Positions 33,690 through 42,980 of a stretch of 60,669 nucleotides of DNA are shown in pieces. The stretch lies in contig SZPM01000015.1 in NCBI GenBank assembly GCA_030263715.1, forward strand, positions 1 to 60,669, given 5' to 3'. How positions within the stretch are numbered: position 1 is the stretch's first letter; every line of letters starts with the position of its first letter. The notes under the pieces were generated by a model, which worked only from the letters and a program-made list of their open reading frames with translations, was not told the DNA's origin and ran no database searches. Source of the stretch: ATM1 sp003577165 (GTDB lineage Bacteria; Armatimonadota; Fimbriimonadia; Fimbriimonadales; ATM1). The position numbers were made by a program, and so were the translations under genes.

Positions 33690-35309
33690 ATGGCTGCAGC
33701 GACCGTCACACCGTCATTCGCCCCCGGCAGGTACGTGCTCGTCCGACTGCTTTCGTTCCTGCTGGTCGCCGCCATCGCCTTCGTCGTCGAGCGGCAAGTC
33801 GTCCCCAGCCTGAACAACTACGACGCGACGCTCATCGTTCGCAGTCTTTTGTACGCGTCGCTCGCGGTCTCGCTGAATCTTATCAACGGGATTACGGGCC
33901 AGTTCTCGGTCGGTCACGCCGCCTTCTTCCTTGTCGGCGCCTACGTGTCGGGTTACGTAACCAGGAACTACTTCGATTCTCAAGATCCGCTGCTTTGGAT
34001 CACGGGCATGACGGTGGTTGGCGGCGTTGCTGCGGCAATCGCAGGCATCGTCGTCGGACTTCCCAGCCTTCGGCTGCGCGGTGACTATCTGGCCGTCGCT
34101 ACGCTCGGATTCGGCGAGATCATACGCATCATCGTTCAGAACCAGGATGGCAAGAACCTGTCTTTCGGAGGGCTCGACCTCGGCGGCGCCTTCGGGCTGA
34201 ACAAGATTGACAAACTGACGCACGTTTGGCATGTCGTCGTGCTGTTCATTCTGATCGTCGCTTTGTGCCGGAACCTTCTGAAGACCTCACACGGCTTGTC
34301 GTTCCTCGCCGTTCGTGAGGACGAGTTGGCTGCGGAAGCCACGGGCGTTAACACAACGCGCACGAAGGTCGTCGCGTTCGTATTGGGAGCGGCGATGGCG
34401 GGAATGGTCGGCACGCTCTTCGCGCACCACGAGGGGTTCATCACGCCGGTCACGTTCGACATGAGCACCAGCTTTCTGATCCTCACGATGGTCGTAATCG
34501 GAGGGACGGGCAGCATCACTGGAGCGGCCCTTGCCGGCGCCGCGCTGAAACTTCTGGAAGAAGCCCTTCGCAAGATCGACCAAATCCCTGCGATCGACCT
34601 TCTCGGATACATCGTCTCGGCGCTGCTCGTACTGCTTCTCGTCAAAACGCTGCGGCGGTCTCGCTTTGGAGAGAACGGCCGCCATGTCTTCCTCTCTCTC
34701 CTCGGCGCGGTTGCTCTCGCAGGCGCGGTCGTGAAGGGGCTTGCGCTTTCAGGTGACGCGGATTCGGGCTACGTTCGCTTCGTCGGCTGGGCGATGCTCG
34801 CCGTCGGCTCTCTCAGCATTCTGTTCATAGTCGTCGCGCTCGTGCGGCGGGCGGGAGCGACCGTCGGTGAGCGAATGCTCACAGGCTTGGGCTGGGCCGG
34901 GGCGCTGATCGCCCTCGTCGGATGCTATGTCCATTGGTTCACGGGCGTGTCTGTCGTCATCAAGGTCTCCGTCATCGCGATGCTGTTGGCGCTTGCGGCG
35001 TTTACGACCCTCTCCGGGCACGGACGGCGCGGGATGCCTGCGTTTGGCGCAGTCGTCGCGCTGTTCGGCTCGCTGATCGTCGTTAAGATGCCGGTCACGA
35101 TGGCTCTTCACTCTGTGCCGTTCATCGAGGAGAACCTCAAGGACACTCTCTACTCGCCGAACAACCTGCGGATGGCGATCTTCGCGTTCCTTCTCGTCGT
35201 CGTCATGCTCGTTCGGCCGATTGGCGTCCTCGGCCACCACGAGTTCAGTTGGGATCTCGTGAAAAGGATGTTTGGAATGAAGCACAAGCAGCAGGAGATT
35301 GCGGTTTGA
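33690..35309 (+). CDS. livM: Branched-chain amino acid ABC transporter permease LivM with inserted membrane domain
   Basis: Permease of 539 residues, much longer than the usual 320-430. Residues 50-295 are a normal LivM core (SLNLINGITGQFSVGHAAFF, LRLRGDYLAVATLGFGEIIR and GGTGSITGAALAGA). The usual C-terminal segment, YRMLIYG...RPQGLLG in relatives, appears only at 493-515 (LRMAIFAFLLVVVMLVRP). Between about residue 296 and 490 lies an insertion with roughly five hydrophobic segments that I do not recognise. It is coupled to livG by a TTGA overlap. Confidence 0.93.
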   Translation: MAAATVTPSFAPGRYVLVRLLSFLLVAAIAFVVERQVVPSLNNYDATLIVRSLLYASLAVSLNLINGITGQFSVGHAAFFLVGAYVSGYVTRNYFDSQDPLLWITGMTVVGGVAAAIAGIVVGLPSLRLRGDYLAVATLGFGEIIRIIVQNQDGKNLSFGGLDLGGAFGLNKIDKLTHVWHVVVLFILIVALCRNLLKTSHGLSFLAVREDELAAEATGVNTTRTKVVAFVLGAAMAGMVGTLFAHHEGFITPVTFDMSTSFLILTMVVIGGTGSITGAALAGAALKLLEEALRKIDQIPAIDLLGYIVSALLVLLLVKTLRRSRFGENGRHVFLSLLGAVALAGAVVKGLALSGDADSGYVRFVGWAMLAVGSLSILFIVVALVRRAGATVGERMLTGLGWAGALIALVGCYVHWFTGVSVVIKVSVIAMLLALAAFTTLSGHGRRGMPAFGAVVALFGSLIVVKMPVTMALHSVPFIEENLKDTLYSPNNLRMAIFAFLLVVVMLVRPIGVLGHHEFSWDLVKRMFGMKHKQQEIAV

Positions 35310-36070
35310 GTCTTCTAACCTTGGATCGCGCGACGATTCGATTCGGCGGGTTGGTCGCTGTAAACGACGTGTCGTTCATGATTCACGAGGGGGATCTTTT
35401 CGGGCTGATCGGCCCGAACGGCGCTGGCAAGACGACCTGCTTCAACCTCATTACCGGCGTGTACAAGCCGACGAGCGGCGACGTGCGGTTCGACGGCCGA
35501 TCCATCCGTGGGCTGAGGCCCTCAGCGATTGCAGCACTCGGCATCGCGCGGACATTCCAGAACATCCGACTTTTCTCGGCGCTCTCCGTTTTGGAGAACG
35601 TCGTAATCGGAGGTTTCCTCCGGCACAGGTGCACGCTGACAGAGGCGCTCTGCTTACTTCCCAGATCGATCAAAGAGACCGACGACCTCGTCGTCGAAGC
35701 AATGAAACTCATCGAGAGTTTCAACTTGACTGAATTCACGAACTGGCGTAGCAGCGACCTTTCGTACGGCGATCAGCGGCGCGTCGAGATCGCGCGCGCC
35801 CTTGCGACAAGGCCCAAACTGCTTCTACTCGACGAGCCCGCTGCGGGAATGAACCCCCAGGAGAAGCAGGAGTTGATGGCTCAGATCCGCCGTCTCAGGG
35901 ACGAATTCGGTCAAACCATCTTGCTCATAGAACACGACATGAAAGTTGTGATGGGAATCTGCGAAAAGATCGTCGTCCTGGATCACGGCGCAGAGATCGC
36001 CGCCGGTTCGCCCGAAGAGATTCGGTGTGACCCGAAGGTCATCGAGGCGTATCTCGGAGAGCCCGTGTGA
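35306..36070 (+). CDS. livG: Branched-chain amino acid ABC transporter ATP-binding protein LivG
   Basis: ATPase of 254 residues from a TTG start that overlaps the livM stop (TTGA). It has the P-loop GPNGAGKTTCFNLITGVY, the LivG-specific IARTFQNIRLFSALSVLENV, the signature LSYGDQRRVEIARALA, the Walker B LLLLDEPAAGMNP and the switch His in LLIEHDMKVVM. The signature has LSYGDQ, as in LivG, rather than the LSGG of other families. The usual partner livF is not next to it; the following gene is an unrelated DUF5060 protein. Confidence 0.94.
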   Translation: MSLLTLDRATIRFGGLVAVNDVSFMIHEGDLFGLIGPNGAGKTTCFNLITGVYKPTSGDVRFDGRSIRGLRPSAIAALGIARTFQNIRLFSALSVLENVVIGGFLRHRCTLTEALCLLPRSIKETDDLVVEAMKLIESFNLTEFTNWRSSDLSYGDQRRVEIARALATRPKLLLLDEPAAGMNPQEKQELMAQIRRLRDEFGQTILLIEHDMKVVMGICEKIVVLDHGAEIAAGSPEEIRCDPKVIEAYLGEPV

Positions 36071-37674
36071 TCGCCCTGCTGCTCGCAGCCAGCCTGGCCG
36101 AGCAATTCAATCCAGTCGAAGGGAAGTTTGCGAGCGCCGAAGAGCTCAAACTCGAGGCGCCCGCGCTCGATACCGCCAACTGGACTCAATTTGCACCGGT
36201 CGAGATCACGGTTCCGCTCACTGGAACCTGGTCCAACCCGTTCGATCCGACGCAGATCGAAGTACGCGCGCTTGCGATCGCATCCGACGAATCGTACGCC
36301 TACCTTCCGGGATTCCTCGATCAGGATTTCGTCGTAACGAGCGGGCAAGGCGGGACATACTTGGCGCCGTCGGGCCCGCCGACCTGGAAAATCCGATTCG
36401 CGCCGTGGCGAGATCGAGCTACGGAGGTCACCCTCGAAGCCATTGATTCGAAGAGCCGTGCGCGTCTGAAACCGTTTAAGAAGGCGGCAGAAAAAGCGTC
36501 GGGGCCGGGCTTTGCGTTCACCCCCAAGGGCAGCAAGTACTTCACGAGGGGGGGGACTTCCTTTTTGCCCGTAGGCGTAACGCTTGCACCCAAACAGAGC
36601 ATCGCCGCCACCGTAGCGCGAATCGAGGAACTCGCGAAGCAAGGAGTGACCCTCTGCAGGCTCGTCGTTTCTCCGGATTGGTTAGGGCTCGAGTGGACTT
36701 CCGGCGAGGGCTATTTCGGCCTCGGTAAATACAATCTGCAGAACGCGTGGAGAATGGATCGGATCCTTGATGCAGCCGCAAAGTCCAAGATATGCGTTCT
36801 CTTCACACTCGGGAATACAGAAGAACTGGATTCAGCTTGGAACCAAAATCCCTACTCGAGCGCTAAGGGAGGGCCATGTGCGGCCAGCGAGGATTTTTGG
36901 ACGAATCTCAAGGCAAGGATTCAATACAAGAAGAAACTCCGCTATTGGGTTGCTCGGATCAACGGATCGCCGAGCGCGTTCGGCTTCGAGTCCTACGTGT
37001 CCGCGCCCGCCTATTGGAGCCACGAGATGGCGGAGGATATACGCGACCTTCACGTTTACGGCATTCCATTCGGCGCACACCTGGGCGACACGACCTTTTG
37101 GAATCTGGATGCCGTAGGATTTCGACTTGTAACCGCGGAATTCAAGGACTCGCCGTCGGCGACCTTCACCTCGGTGGTTTCTGCTGTTCAGAAGGGAAGA
37201 GATTCATGCGGCAAGCCCGTTCTCGTTCTCATGGTCAACGCGGCCAAGGACACTGCCGATGCTCGCATTGCGAACTGGGCCTCACTCGCTTCGGGGGGGG
37301 CTGGCGGCGTTCTGTTCGCGGATTCGCCGACGAAGGACTGGTCTGGCTCCTTCGCGGTCGGCGCCGTCACGTCGAAATACAAATGGCACGAGCGTAAGTT
37401 CGAGTTGCAGACTCCCACAGTCGCATCCGGCTTTCTGGCGACCGGCATCGCCGACGAAAATACGGGGCTGGTTTTCGTGTACGAGTCCACCGAGCCGGAG
37501 CAGAAGACCGTTACCGTCGCCGTCCGACGCGGGGGGACGTATGTCGTCGAGTGGCTCGACCCGAGCACTGGCGGGGTCTCGAAAAGCGAGGAGGTCAGGG
37601 CGCAGGACAGCAAACTCACCCTCGTCATGCCGAATACGGGCAAAGAGCACGTATTCCTATATAGGAGAAAGTAA
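36067..37674 (+). CDS. DUF5060-domain glycoside hydrolase-like protein
   Basis: Protein of 535 residues from a GTG overlapping the livG stop (GTGA), with a very short hydrophobic N terminus (MIALLLAASLAEQ). Residues about 35-110 match the DUF5060 N-terminal domain (VEITVPLTGTWSNPFDPTQI, then YLPGFLDQDF). KYFTRGGTSFLPVGVTLAP near residue 157 opens a TIM-barrel-like region, as in DUF4038/GH-type proteins. The C-terminal domain resembles a putative collagen-binding cap (VEWLDPSTGGV). Catalytic residues cannot be assigned. Its coupling to a transporter operon is unusual. Confidence 0.75.
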   Translation: MIALLLAASLAEQFNPVEGKFASAEELKLEAPALDTANWTQFAPVEITVPLTGTWSNPFDPTQIEVRALAIASDESYAYLPGFLDQDFVVTSGQGGTYLAPSGPPTWKIRFAPWRDRATEVTLEAIDSKSRARLKPFKKAAEKASGPGFAFTPKGSKYFTRGGTSFLPVGVTLAPKQSIAATVARIEELAKQGVTLCRLVVSPDWLGLEWTSGEGYFGLGKYNLQNAWRMDRILDAAAKSKICVLFTLGNTEELDSAWNQNPYSSAKGGPCAASEDFWTNLKARIQYKKKLRYWVARINGSPSAFGFESYVSAPAYWSHEMAEDIRDLHVYGIPFGAHLGDTTFWNLDAVGFRLVTAEFKDSPSATFTSVVSAVQKGRDSCGKPVLVLMVNAAKDTADARIANWASLASGGAGGVLFADSPTKDWSGSFAVGAVTSKYKWHERKFELQTPTVASGFLATGIADENTGLVFVYESTEPEQKTVTVAVRRGGTYVVEWLDPSTGGVSKSEEVRAQDSKLTLVMPNTGKEHVFLYRRK

Positions 37675-37676
37675 GA

Positions 37677-38096
37677 ATGAAGCGCAGCACACTACTCTTA
37701 TCTTCGGTTCTCGTCCTCACATCCGCCTGCAGCGTGTCGGAAGACGAACTGCGTGAGAAGGCAGGTGATGCCGCAGTCTCAGCAAAGCGCGCGCTCGACA
37801 CGGCGGGCGACTCCGCGAAGAAGGCATTCGACTCCGCAGCTGAGCAGACGAAGCAACTCGCCGCAAAGGCGGGCGAGAAGTTAAGTGACACGGTGCTTCG
37901 CGAGAAGATCCTTGCGGGCTTCCGGCTCGTGGCCGGCCTCGAGCATGAGAGGATCGAAGTGATTGTCGAGAAGGGCCATGTGACCTTGAAGGGAACGGTT
38001 CCGACCCAAATCGACAAGATGAAGGCGCTCGGAGTTGCTTTTGGGGTCGTCGGCACGATGGAGCATATCACCGACGAGATCGAGGTGAAGGGCTAA
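37677..38096 (+). CDS. BON-domain lipoprotein
   Basis: Predicted lipoprotein of 139 residues: MKRSTLLLSSVLVLTSAC ends in lipobox TSAC. A helical Ala/Lys-rich stretch (residues 25-70) precedes a BON domain (LREKILAGFRLVAGLEHERI, then VIVEKGHVTLKGTVPTQIDK). BON domains in OsmY-type proteins are thought to bind membranes or ligands. It follows the DUF5060 gene by 2 nt, so it belongs to the same transcript. Its stop overlaps that of the convergent ABC gene. Confidence 0.83.
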   Translation: MKRSTLLLSSVLVLTSACSVSEDELREKAGDAAVSAKRALDTAGDSAKKAFDSAAEQTKQLAAKAGEKLSDTVLREKILAGFRLVAGLEHERIEVIVEKGHVTLKGTVPTQIDKMKALGVAFGVVGTMEHITDEIEVKG

Positions 38097-39328
38097 CCTT
38101 CACTCGCGAGGGCGAGAGTGATCTCGCCGAACGGAATCTCCGTTGCGCCGGAAGCGAGAAGCGCGCTGATCTTCTGCGTGGCTGCGCCGTCCGTGAAGTC
38201 CCATTGCTCCCGGCATCGGGACACGACGTAAACCGCCTTCCCGTCTTCGCGGAGCCTTTGGGCGAGGTCCAGGTTCGGCAAGTTCGCCGCCCCGTACGGG
38301 GACTCTGAGACGATGACCACATCTGCGTCTTGCGCAAGGCGATAGGCTCGTTCCATCGTCTCACCTTCGAGCGCAGCGAATGACGGGGCGCACACGGCGG
38401 CGATGCCAAAGGTCTGCGCTGCCGTGAAATCCGAGTCGCCCTCATAGGCCACGCCGAGCGTCACCTGGTGGCCCAACTGCCACAGTTCCGACAACAGTGG
38501 CGCTGCGCTACCTCCCCCCCCAATCACGTGGACCCTGCGCGGTCGATCGGCTCGCTGCTCCAATTGAAAGACTTCCGGCAGAACGAACAGCCGACCCGAC
38601 ATCGGCTCCCGAATGCGAGTAAACCTCGTCCCGTATACTTCATCCAAGTTGCCGGAAGCGAGCACGTCTTCGACCGGGCCTTCAGCGACCAGCCTGCCTC
38701 CGAAAAGTAAAGCGCATCGCGTCGCAAAGACGGTGGCCAGGTTGAGATCATGCAGCGCGACGACGACACACTTTCCTTCGCGGGCGAGGGATGCGACCTT
38801 TCGAAGGGCGGCCGTCTGATAGCCGACGTCCATGTGCGCCGTCGGTTCGTCCAACAGCATCGCCGGAGTCTGTTGACAAAGCGCGCGGGCGAGGAGAACT
38901 CTCTGCCTTTCGCCGCCGCTCAGCTGAGTGAACGCGCGATTCTCGAGAGCGCGCAATCCGAACTCGCCCAGCGCGCGCTCCACCTGTGCCGCGTCCTCTG
39001 GTCCCAATATTCCACCGCACCACGGATGTCTCCCCATCTCAATCGTTTCACGCACGGTGTACGCAAACGCCGGCTCCTCGAATTGGGGCACGACGGCCAC
39101 ACGCTGCGCGCTCTCCATGGGAGACAGATCGGACAGGTCATCGCCGAAGAGTCGAACTGTGCCGGAGATCGGGCGAAGCGTTCGCGAGAGCGCGCGCAGA
39201 AGGGTCGTCTTCCCGCTTCCGTTTGGGCCGATGACCGCAACCATTTCGCCCGGAGAAACTCGCAGCGAGAGGTCATGAACCGCGATTCTGCTCCCGTAGG
39301 CGCAGGTGATGTTGGATGCTTCGATCAT
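38093..39328 (-). CDS. BtuD/FecE-type ABC ATPase with C-terminal nucleotide-fold domain
   Basis: Protein of 411 residues. Residues 1-255 form an ABC ATPase of the iron-siderophore/cobalamin type: P-loop IGPNGSGKTTLLRALS, FAYTVRETIEMGRHPW, signature LSGGERQRVLLARAL, Walker B AMLLDEPTAHMD and switch VVALHDLNLA. From about residue 263 an extra domain follows, with a glycine-rich VHVIGGGGSAAPLLSELW and DADVVIVSESPYGAANLPNL, resembling tails seen on some cobalamin/iron ATPases. No permease or binding protein is next to it. It is the last gene of the outer-membrane gene run, 3 nt after msbA. Confidence 0.85.
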   Translation of the reverse strand: MIEASNITCAYGSRIAVHDLSLRVSPGEMVAVIGPNGSGKTTLLRALSRTLRPISGTVRLFGDDLSDLSPMESAQRVAVVPQFEEPAFAYTVRETIEMGRHPWCGGILGPEDAAQVERALGEFGLRALENRAFTQLSGGERQRVLLARALCQQTPAMLLDEPTAHMDVGYQTAALRKVASLAREGKCVVVALHDLNLATVFATRCALLFGGRLVAEGPVEDVLASGNLDEVYGTRFTRIREPMSGRLFVLPEVFQLEQRADRPRRVHVIGGGGSAAPLLSELWQLGHQVTLGVAYEGDSDFTAAQTFGIAAVCAPSFAALEGETMERAYRLAQDADVVIVSESPYGAANLPNLDLAQRLREDGKAVYVVSRCREQWDFTDGAATQKISALLASGATEIPFGEITLALASEG

Positions 39329-39331
39329 GGC

Positions 39332-41074
39332 CTAACCCAGAGTCTCTTCCAGCACGCCTCGCGAGAAGGCGCGGTAAAGGCCCGCGTACGCGCCGTCCTT
39401 CGCGACCAACTCCGCGTGCGATCCCTGTTCGACGATCTCTCCATGCGAAAGAACGACGATTCTGTCGGCGCGCGCTGCCGTAGTGAGCCGATGCGCAATG
39501 ACCAAAGTCGTGCGCTGAGACATGATCTCGTCGAGCGCGGATTGCACGATCTTCTCGCTCATTGCGTCGAGCGAGGACGTCGCCTCATCGAGGATCAGTA
39601 GGGTGGGGTTCGTGATGAGTGCGCGAGCGATTGAGATTCGCTGCATTTCGCCGCCAGAAAGGCGCAAACCGTGCCGACCGAGCAGAGTGTCATATCCCTC
39701 CTGCAGCGAGGCGATGAAGTCGTCCGCGTGCGCCGACTGTGCCGCCCGCACGACATCCTCCCGTGTCGCGTCAGGTGCGCCGAAAGTGATGTTCTCGGCA
39801 ATCGTCGCCGCGAACAGTAGCGTCTGTTGTGGGACGACGCCGATCTGCCGCCTATACCAGGATAGGCGCAGGCTACGGATGTCCACGCCGTCGAATGTGA
39901 TGGTGCCTTCCGTGGGGTCATAAAAGCGCAGGATTAGGTCTGCGATCGTGCTCTTGCCCGCGCCGCTTCTTCCGACGAGGGCGGTGCTCGTTCCCGGCTC
40001 GATCTTCAGATTGATGTTCCTGAGTGCGGCCGTCCCGTCCGGATAGGTGAACGACACGTTGTGGAATTCAATGCAGCCCTTTGGGCTCTCCAAGATTTGA
40101 GCGTCGCGATCGTCCGAAATCTCCGGCTGGACGTCCAGGACTTCCCGGTAAATCCGATCGGTTGCCGCGAGAAGCTGGTTGTATGTGCCGCTAAGGCTCC
40201 CAAGCCCGGTCGCTCCGTTCCGAATTCGATCCAGGGCGTAAATGAAAGCCAAGAGTTGCTCGAACCCCATCTCGCCGCGCGCGATGAGATTTCCGCCCAG
40301 CCACACAGCGGCCGCGATCGCCACGGATCCGATCAGTTCCACGAGCGGCTTCAGCAACGCGAATCGCCGGATGACTGCCATGTTGCTGCGAAGCGTCGCG
40401 TCGACGTGCTTCGAGAACCGCGTGCTTTCTCTCTCCTCTGCCGAGAACGCTTTGACGACGCGGGTCGCCGCGAGCGACTCCTGCATCATTCCGGACATGT
40501 CGCCGAGCGTCTCCTGCACTTGCGCCTGAGCGCGGCGGACGCGCCGAGAGTTGTTGATGATCGCGAGCGCGATCGGCGGGACGACGACGATCGAGACGAG
40601 CGCGAGTTTCCAGTTGAGCCAAAACAGCGCGGCCAACGCCCCAACGACGGTGATGGGCGCCTCGACGAAGTCGCGAATTCGGCTCACTCCGGACTGAATG
40701 AGTGTCACGTCGTTCGTGACGATGCTCTGCAGCCAACCCGTCTGCCGCTCGTTGAAATAGGACACCGGCAGTTCGTGCATTTTCGCGAAGAGCTTCTTTC
40801 GCAGGTCCGCGGTGACTCTTTGTGCGGCTTTCTCAAGGTAGTACGCCTTGCCGAATGTGAACCAGTACTTGAGAGCAAACCAGATGGTGACGCCGATCGC
40901 AAGTTGTGTCAGAAAAACCGTGTTCCGTTCTGCCGCTGCTTCGATGGTCCACTTAATGAACGGAATCAGGCCCAGGTCGAAGATCGCAACGAAGACGGAG
41001 CAGATGAGGCCGACGACGAGGTATCGCTTCTGACCGCGAAGCTGTTCAAGGAAGCGAGGGTCGAACCGGCGCAT
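39332..41074 (-). CDS. msbA: MsbA-like ABC exporter (probable lipid A flippase)
   Basis: Half-size exporter of 580 residues: a six-helix transmembrane domain in the first 330 residues, then an ATPase with ALVGRSGAGKSTIADLILRF, RRQIGVVPQQTLLFAATI, signature LSGGEMQRISIARAL, Walker B LLILDEATSSLD and switch His IAHRLTT. Such exporters have many substrates, but the position directly behind lpxB (8 nt) argues strongly that it flips lipid A-core across the inner membrane. Confidence 0.88.
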   Translation of the reverse strand: MRRFDPRFLEQLRGQKRYLVVGLICSVFVAIFDLGLIPFIKWTIEAAAERNTVFLTQLAIGVTIWFALKYWFTFGKAYYLEKAAQRVTADLRKKLFAKMHELPVSYFNERQTGWLQSIVTNDVTLIQSGVSRIRDFVEAPITVVGALAALFWLNWKLALVSIVVVPPIALAIINNSRRVRRAQAQVQETLGDMSGMMQESLAATRVVKAFSAEERESTRFSKHVDATLRSNMAVIRRFALLKPLVELIGSVAIAAAVWLGGNLIARGEMGFEQLLAFIYALDRIRNGATGLGSLSGTYNQLLAATDRIYREVLDVQPEISDDRDAQILESPKGCIEFHNVSFTYPDGTAALRNINLKIEPGTSTALVGRSGAGKSTIADLILRFYDPTEGTITFDGVDIRSLRLSWYRRQIGVVPQQTLLFAATIAENITFGAPDATREDVVRAAQSAHADDFIASLQEGYDTLLGRHGLRLSGGEMQRISIARALITNPTLLILDEATSSLDAMSEKIVQSALDEIMSQRTTLVIAHRLTTAARADRIVVLSHGEIVEQGSHAELVAKDGAYAGLYRAFSRGVLEETLG

Positions 41075-41082
41075 GGACGAGG

Positions 41083-42195
41083 TTAGCCTACCCCGAGGGT
41101 TTCGAGGGCAAGAGTCGCGGTTCGGCTGATGGCGTCTCGCGGCCCGAGCAGGCGACTCAGTTCCTCGAATGCCCCGAGTTGGGTTCTTCGCTCCGGCGTG
41201 TTGGTTAAAAGCGGGAGAAGTCTCTCGGAGATCGCGACCGGTGAAGCCTGCTTGTGGATCAATTCTGGGAACGCGAGCCGTCCGAGGAGAATCGAAGGCA
41301 TCGCGATCATCTTGACCTTCTTATGCAGGCCGAGAAGCCGGCCTTCAAGAGCCATGAGGGGCGTGAGGCGGTAGACGACGACCATCGGCGTGTGGCAGAC
41401 GGCTGCGTCAAGCGTCGCAGTTCCCGAACAGACCACTGCGGCTACCGACCGCTTGAGGGTCTCGTACGACGGGCCGGGCACGAACTCGGCCTCAGGCCCG
41501 CCGTGACGCCTCCAAATCTCACGCAGCGACGTCTCGTCCGCTGTCGGGGCGACGACGACCGCCACAGGTGGCACGGCATCGCCCAGGATGCGCAGGGCGG
41601 GAACGATCCCGGCGAGGTTCTCGTGGATCTCATGGGAACGACTGCCGGGAAGCACGGCCAGGCGATCCCGCTCTGTGTACGGCGCGCGATCCGCAAGCTG
41701 CGCGGAAGGATGTCCGACCCACTCGGCCTGCGCGCCGCTCTTTCGGAGGAGTTCCGCCGACCACTCGAAGGGCGTCGCGATTCGATCCGCGATCTCCGAA
41801 AGGTCTGCGCCCTGCGTGTCGCGGCGCCAACTTCCGGGAGGCATGAAGTAGAGGGTCGAGCATCCGTGCCGTTTTGCGAAACGGCAGAGAGGAACGTTGA
41901 ACGCGCCGAAGTCGATCGCGATGACCAGCCGGGGAGGTGCCTCGCGGACCTTCCTCTTGACGCGCTTGAATCCTGCGAGCACGCGCGGATAGACGCGCAG
42001 CGACTGCACGATTCCCATGGCCGCCCATCGGCGACTGTCCTCGAGAATCGTCGCGCCTGCTTCGGAGAGTCTGCGGCCGCCTATCGCGTAGGCGTCTCCG
42101 CGAAAGCCGCGGGACCTCATTTCCAGCAGCAGTTCCGCGCCGACCGTATCGCCGCTCGCTTCGCCTGTCGAAATCAGAATCGAACCAGGAGTCAC
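41083..42195 (-). CDS. lpxB: Lipid-A-disaccharide synthase
   Basis: GT19 enzyme of 370 residues that joins UDP-diacylglucosamine and lipid X. It opens with ILISTGEASGDTVGAELLLE and has VIAIDFGAFNVPL, the MPPGSWRRD segment (where relatives have a conserved SPSVWAWR-like loop), VLPGSRSHEIHENL, and VVCSGTATLDAAVCHTPMVV near residue 260. It starts at a GTG that overlaps the lpxA stop (GTGA). The gene that normally makes lipid X (lpxH or lpxI) is not between lpxA and lpxB here. Confidence 0.95.
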   Translation of the reverse strand: MTPGSILISTGEASGDTVGAELLLEMRSRGFRGDAYAIGGRRLSEAGATILEDSRRWAAMGIVQSLRVYPRVLAGFKRVKRKVREAPPRLVIAIDFGAFNVPLCRFAKRHGCSTLYFMPPGSWRRDTQGADLSEIADRIATPFEWSAELLRKSGAQAEWVGHPSAQLADRAPYTERDRLAVLPGSRSHEIHENLAGIVPALRILGDAVPPVAVVVAPTADETSLREIWRRHGGPEAEFVPGPSYETLKRSVAAVVCSGTATLDAAVCHTPMVVVYRLTPLMALEGRLLGLHKKVKMIAMPSILLGRLAFPELIHKQASPVAISERLLPLLTNTPERRTQLGAFEELSRLLGPRDAISRTATLALETLGVG

Positions 42196-42980
42196 TTCTG
42201 GTCCTGGCGACCGTAGCGTCCCCCCCCGATGTTTTCGAGGAAGTTGATGAGGTACTCAACCTCTTCCGTGATTTCGACCTCTCTGCGGACTGCTTCAATG
42301 CCACGCGTAAGGCTCATCTCGGAGCGGAACAGCAGTTTGCAGGCCTTGTGGAGCGCCATTCGGCGCCTTGAATCAACGCCGAGCCTTCGGAGTCCCACGG
42401 CGTTGATGTCATAGACGCGCAGCGGCTGCCCTTCCGTGAGCATGAATGGGGGAACGTCACGCACCACTTTGGACATGCCGCCCACCATCGAGTACTTTCC
42501 GATTCGCACGAACTGGTGAACTCCCACCATTCCTCCGAGATTCGCGCCGTCTTCGATGGTCACGTGTCCCGAGACTCCGACGCCGTTTGCCATGGTGATG
42601 TTGGAGAAGAGCCTCACGTTGTGTCCCAGATGGCAGAAGGCCATCAGGAAGCAGTCGTCGCCGACGATCGTAGACTTGCCCTCTCCCGTGGCCCTGTGAA
42701 TGGTCACGAATTCGCGAAACACGTTGTGGTTGCCGATTTCGAGGTAAGTCGGCTCGCCGCTATACTTCCTATCCTGAGGGTCGCCTCCGATGATGGCTCC
42801 GTGCCCTATGACGTTTGAATCGCCCATCGTGACGTTCGAGTGGATGACCGCGTGGGCCTCAATAATGCAATTCGCGCCAATACGAGTGTCGGCTTCGATC
42901 ACAACAAACGGCCCAACCGTCACGCCTTCGCCGAGGTCGGCGCGCTTGTCCACGATCGCGGTCGGGTGGACGTTGGTCAA
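42192..42980 (-). CDS. lpxA: Acyl-ACP--UDP-N-acetylglucosamine O-acyltransferase
   Basis: First enzyme of lipid A synthesis. It is a left-handed beta-helix of hexapeptide repeats from VHPTAIVDKRADLGEGVTVG onward, with GGDPQDRKYSGEPTYLEIG, FREFVTIHRAT, and the catalytic-His region FLMAFCHLGHNV near residue 120. I place the start at the TTG at 42980, which overlaps the fabZ stop (TTGA) and gives 262 residues, the canonical LpxA length. Upstream starts would run into fabZ. Confidence 0.95.
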   Translation of the reverse strand: MTNVHPTAIVDKRADLGEGVTVGPFVVIEADTRIGANCIIEAHAVIHSNVTMGDSNVIGHGAIIGGDPQDRKYSGEPTYLEIGNHNVFREFVTIHRATGEGKSTIVGDDCFLMAFCHLGHNVRLFSNITMANGVGVSGHVTIEDGANLGGMVGVHQFVRIGKYSMVGGMSKVVRDVPPFMLTEGQPLRVYDINAVGLRRLGVDSRRRMALHKACKLLFRSEMSLTRGIEAVRREVEITEEVEYLINFLENIGGGRYGRQDQK

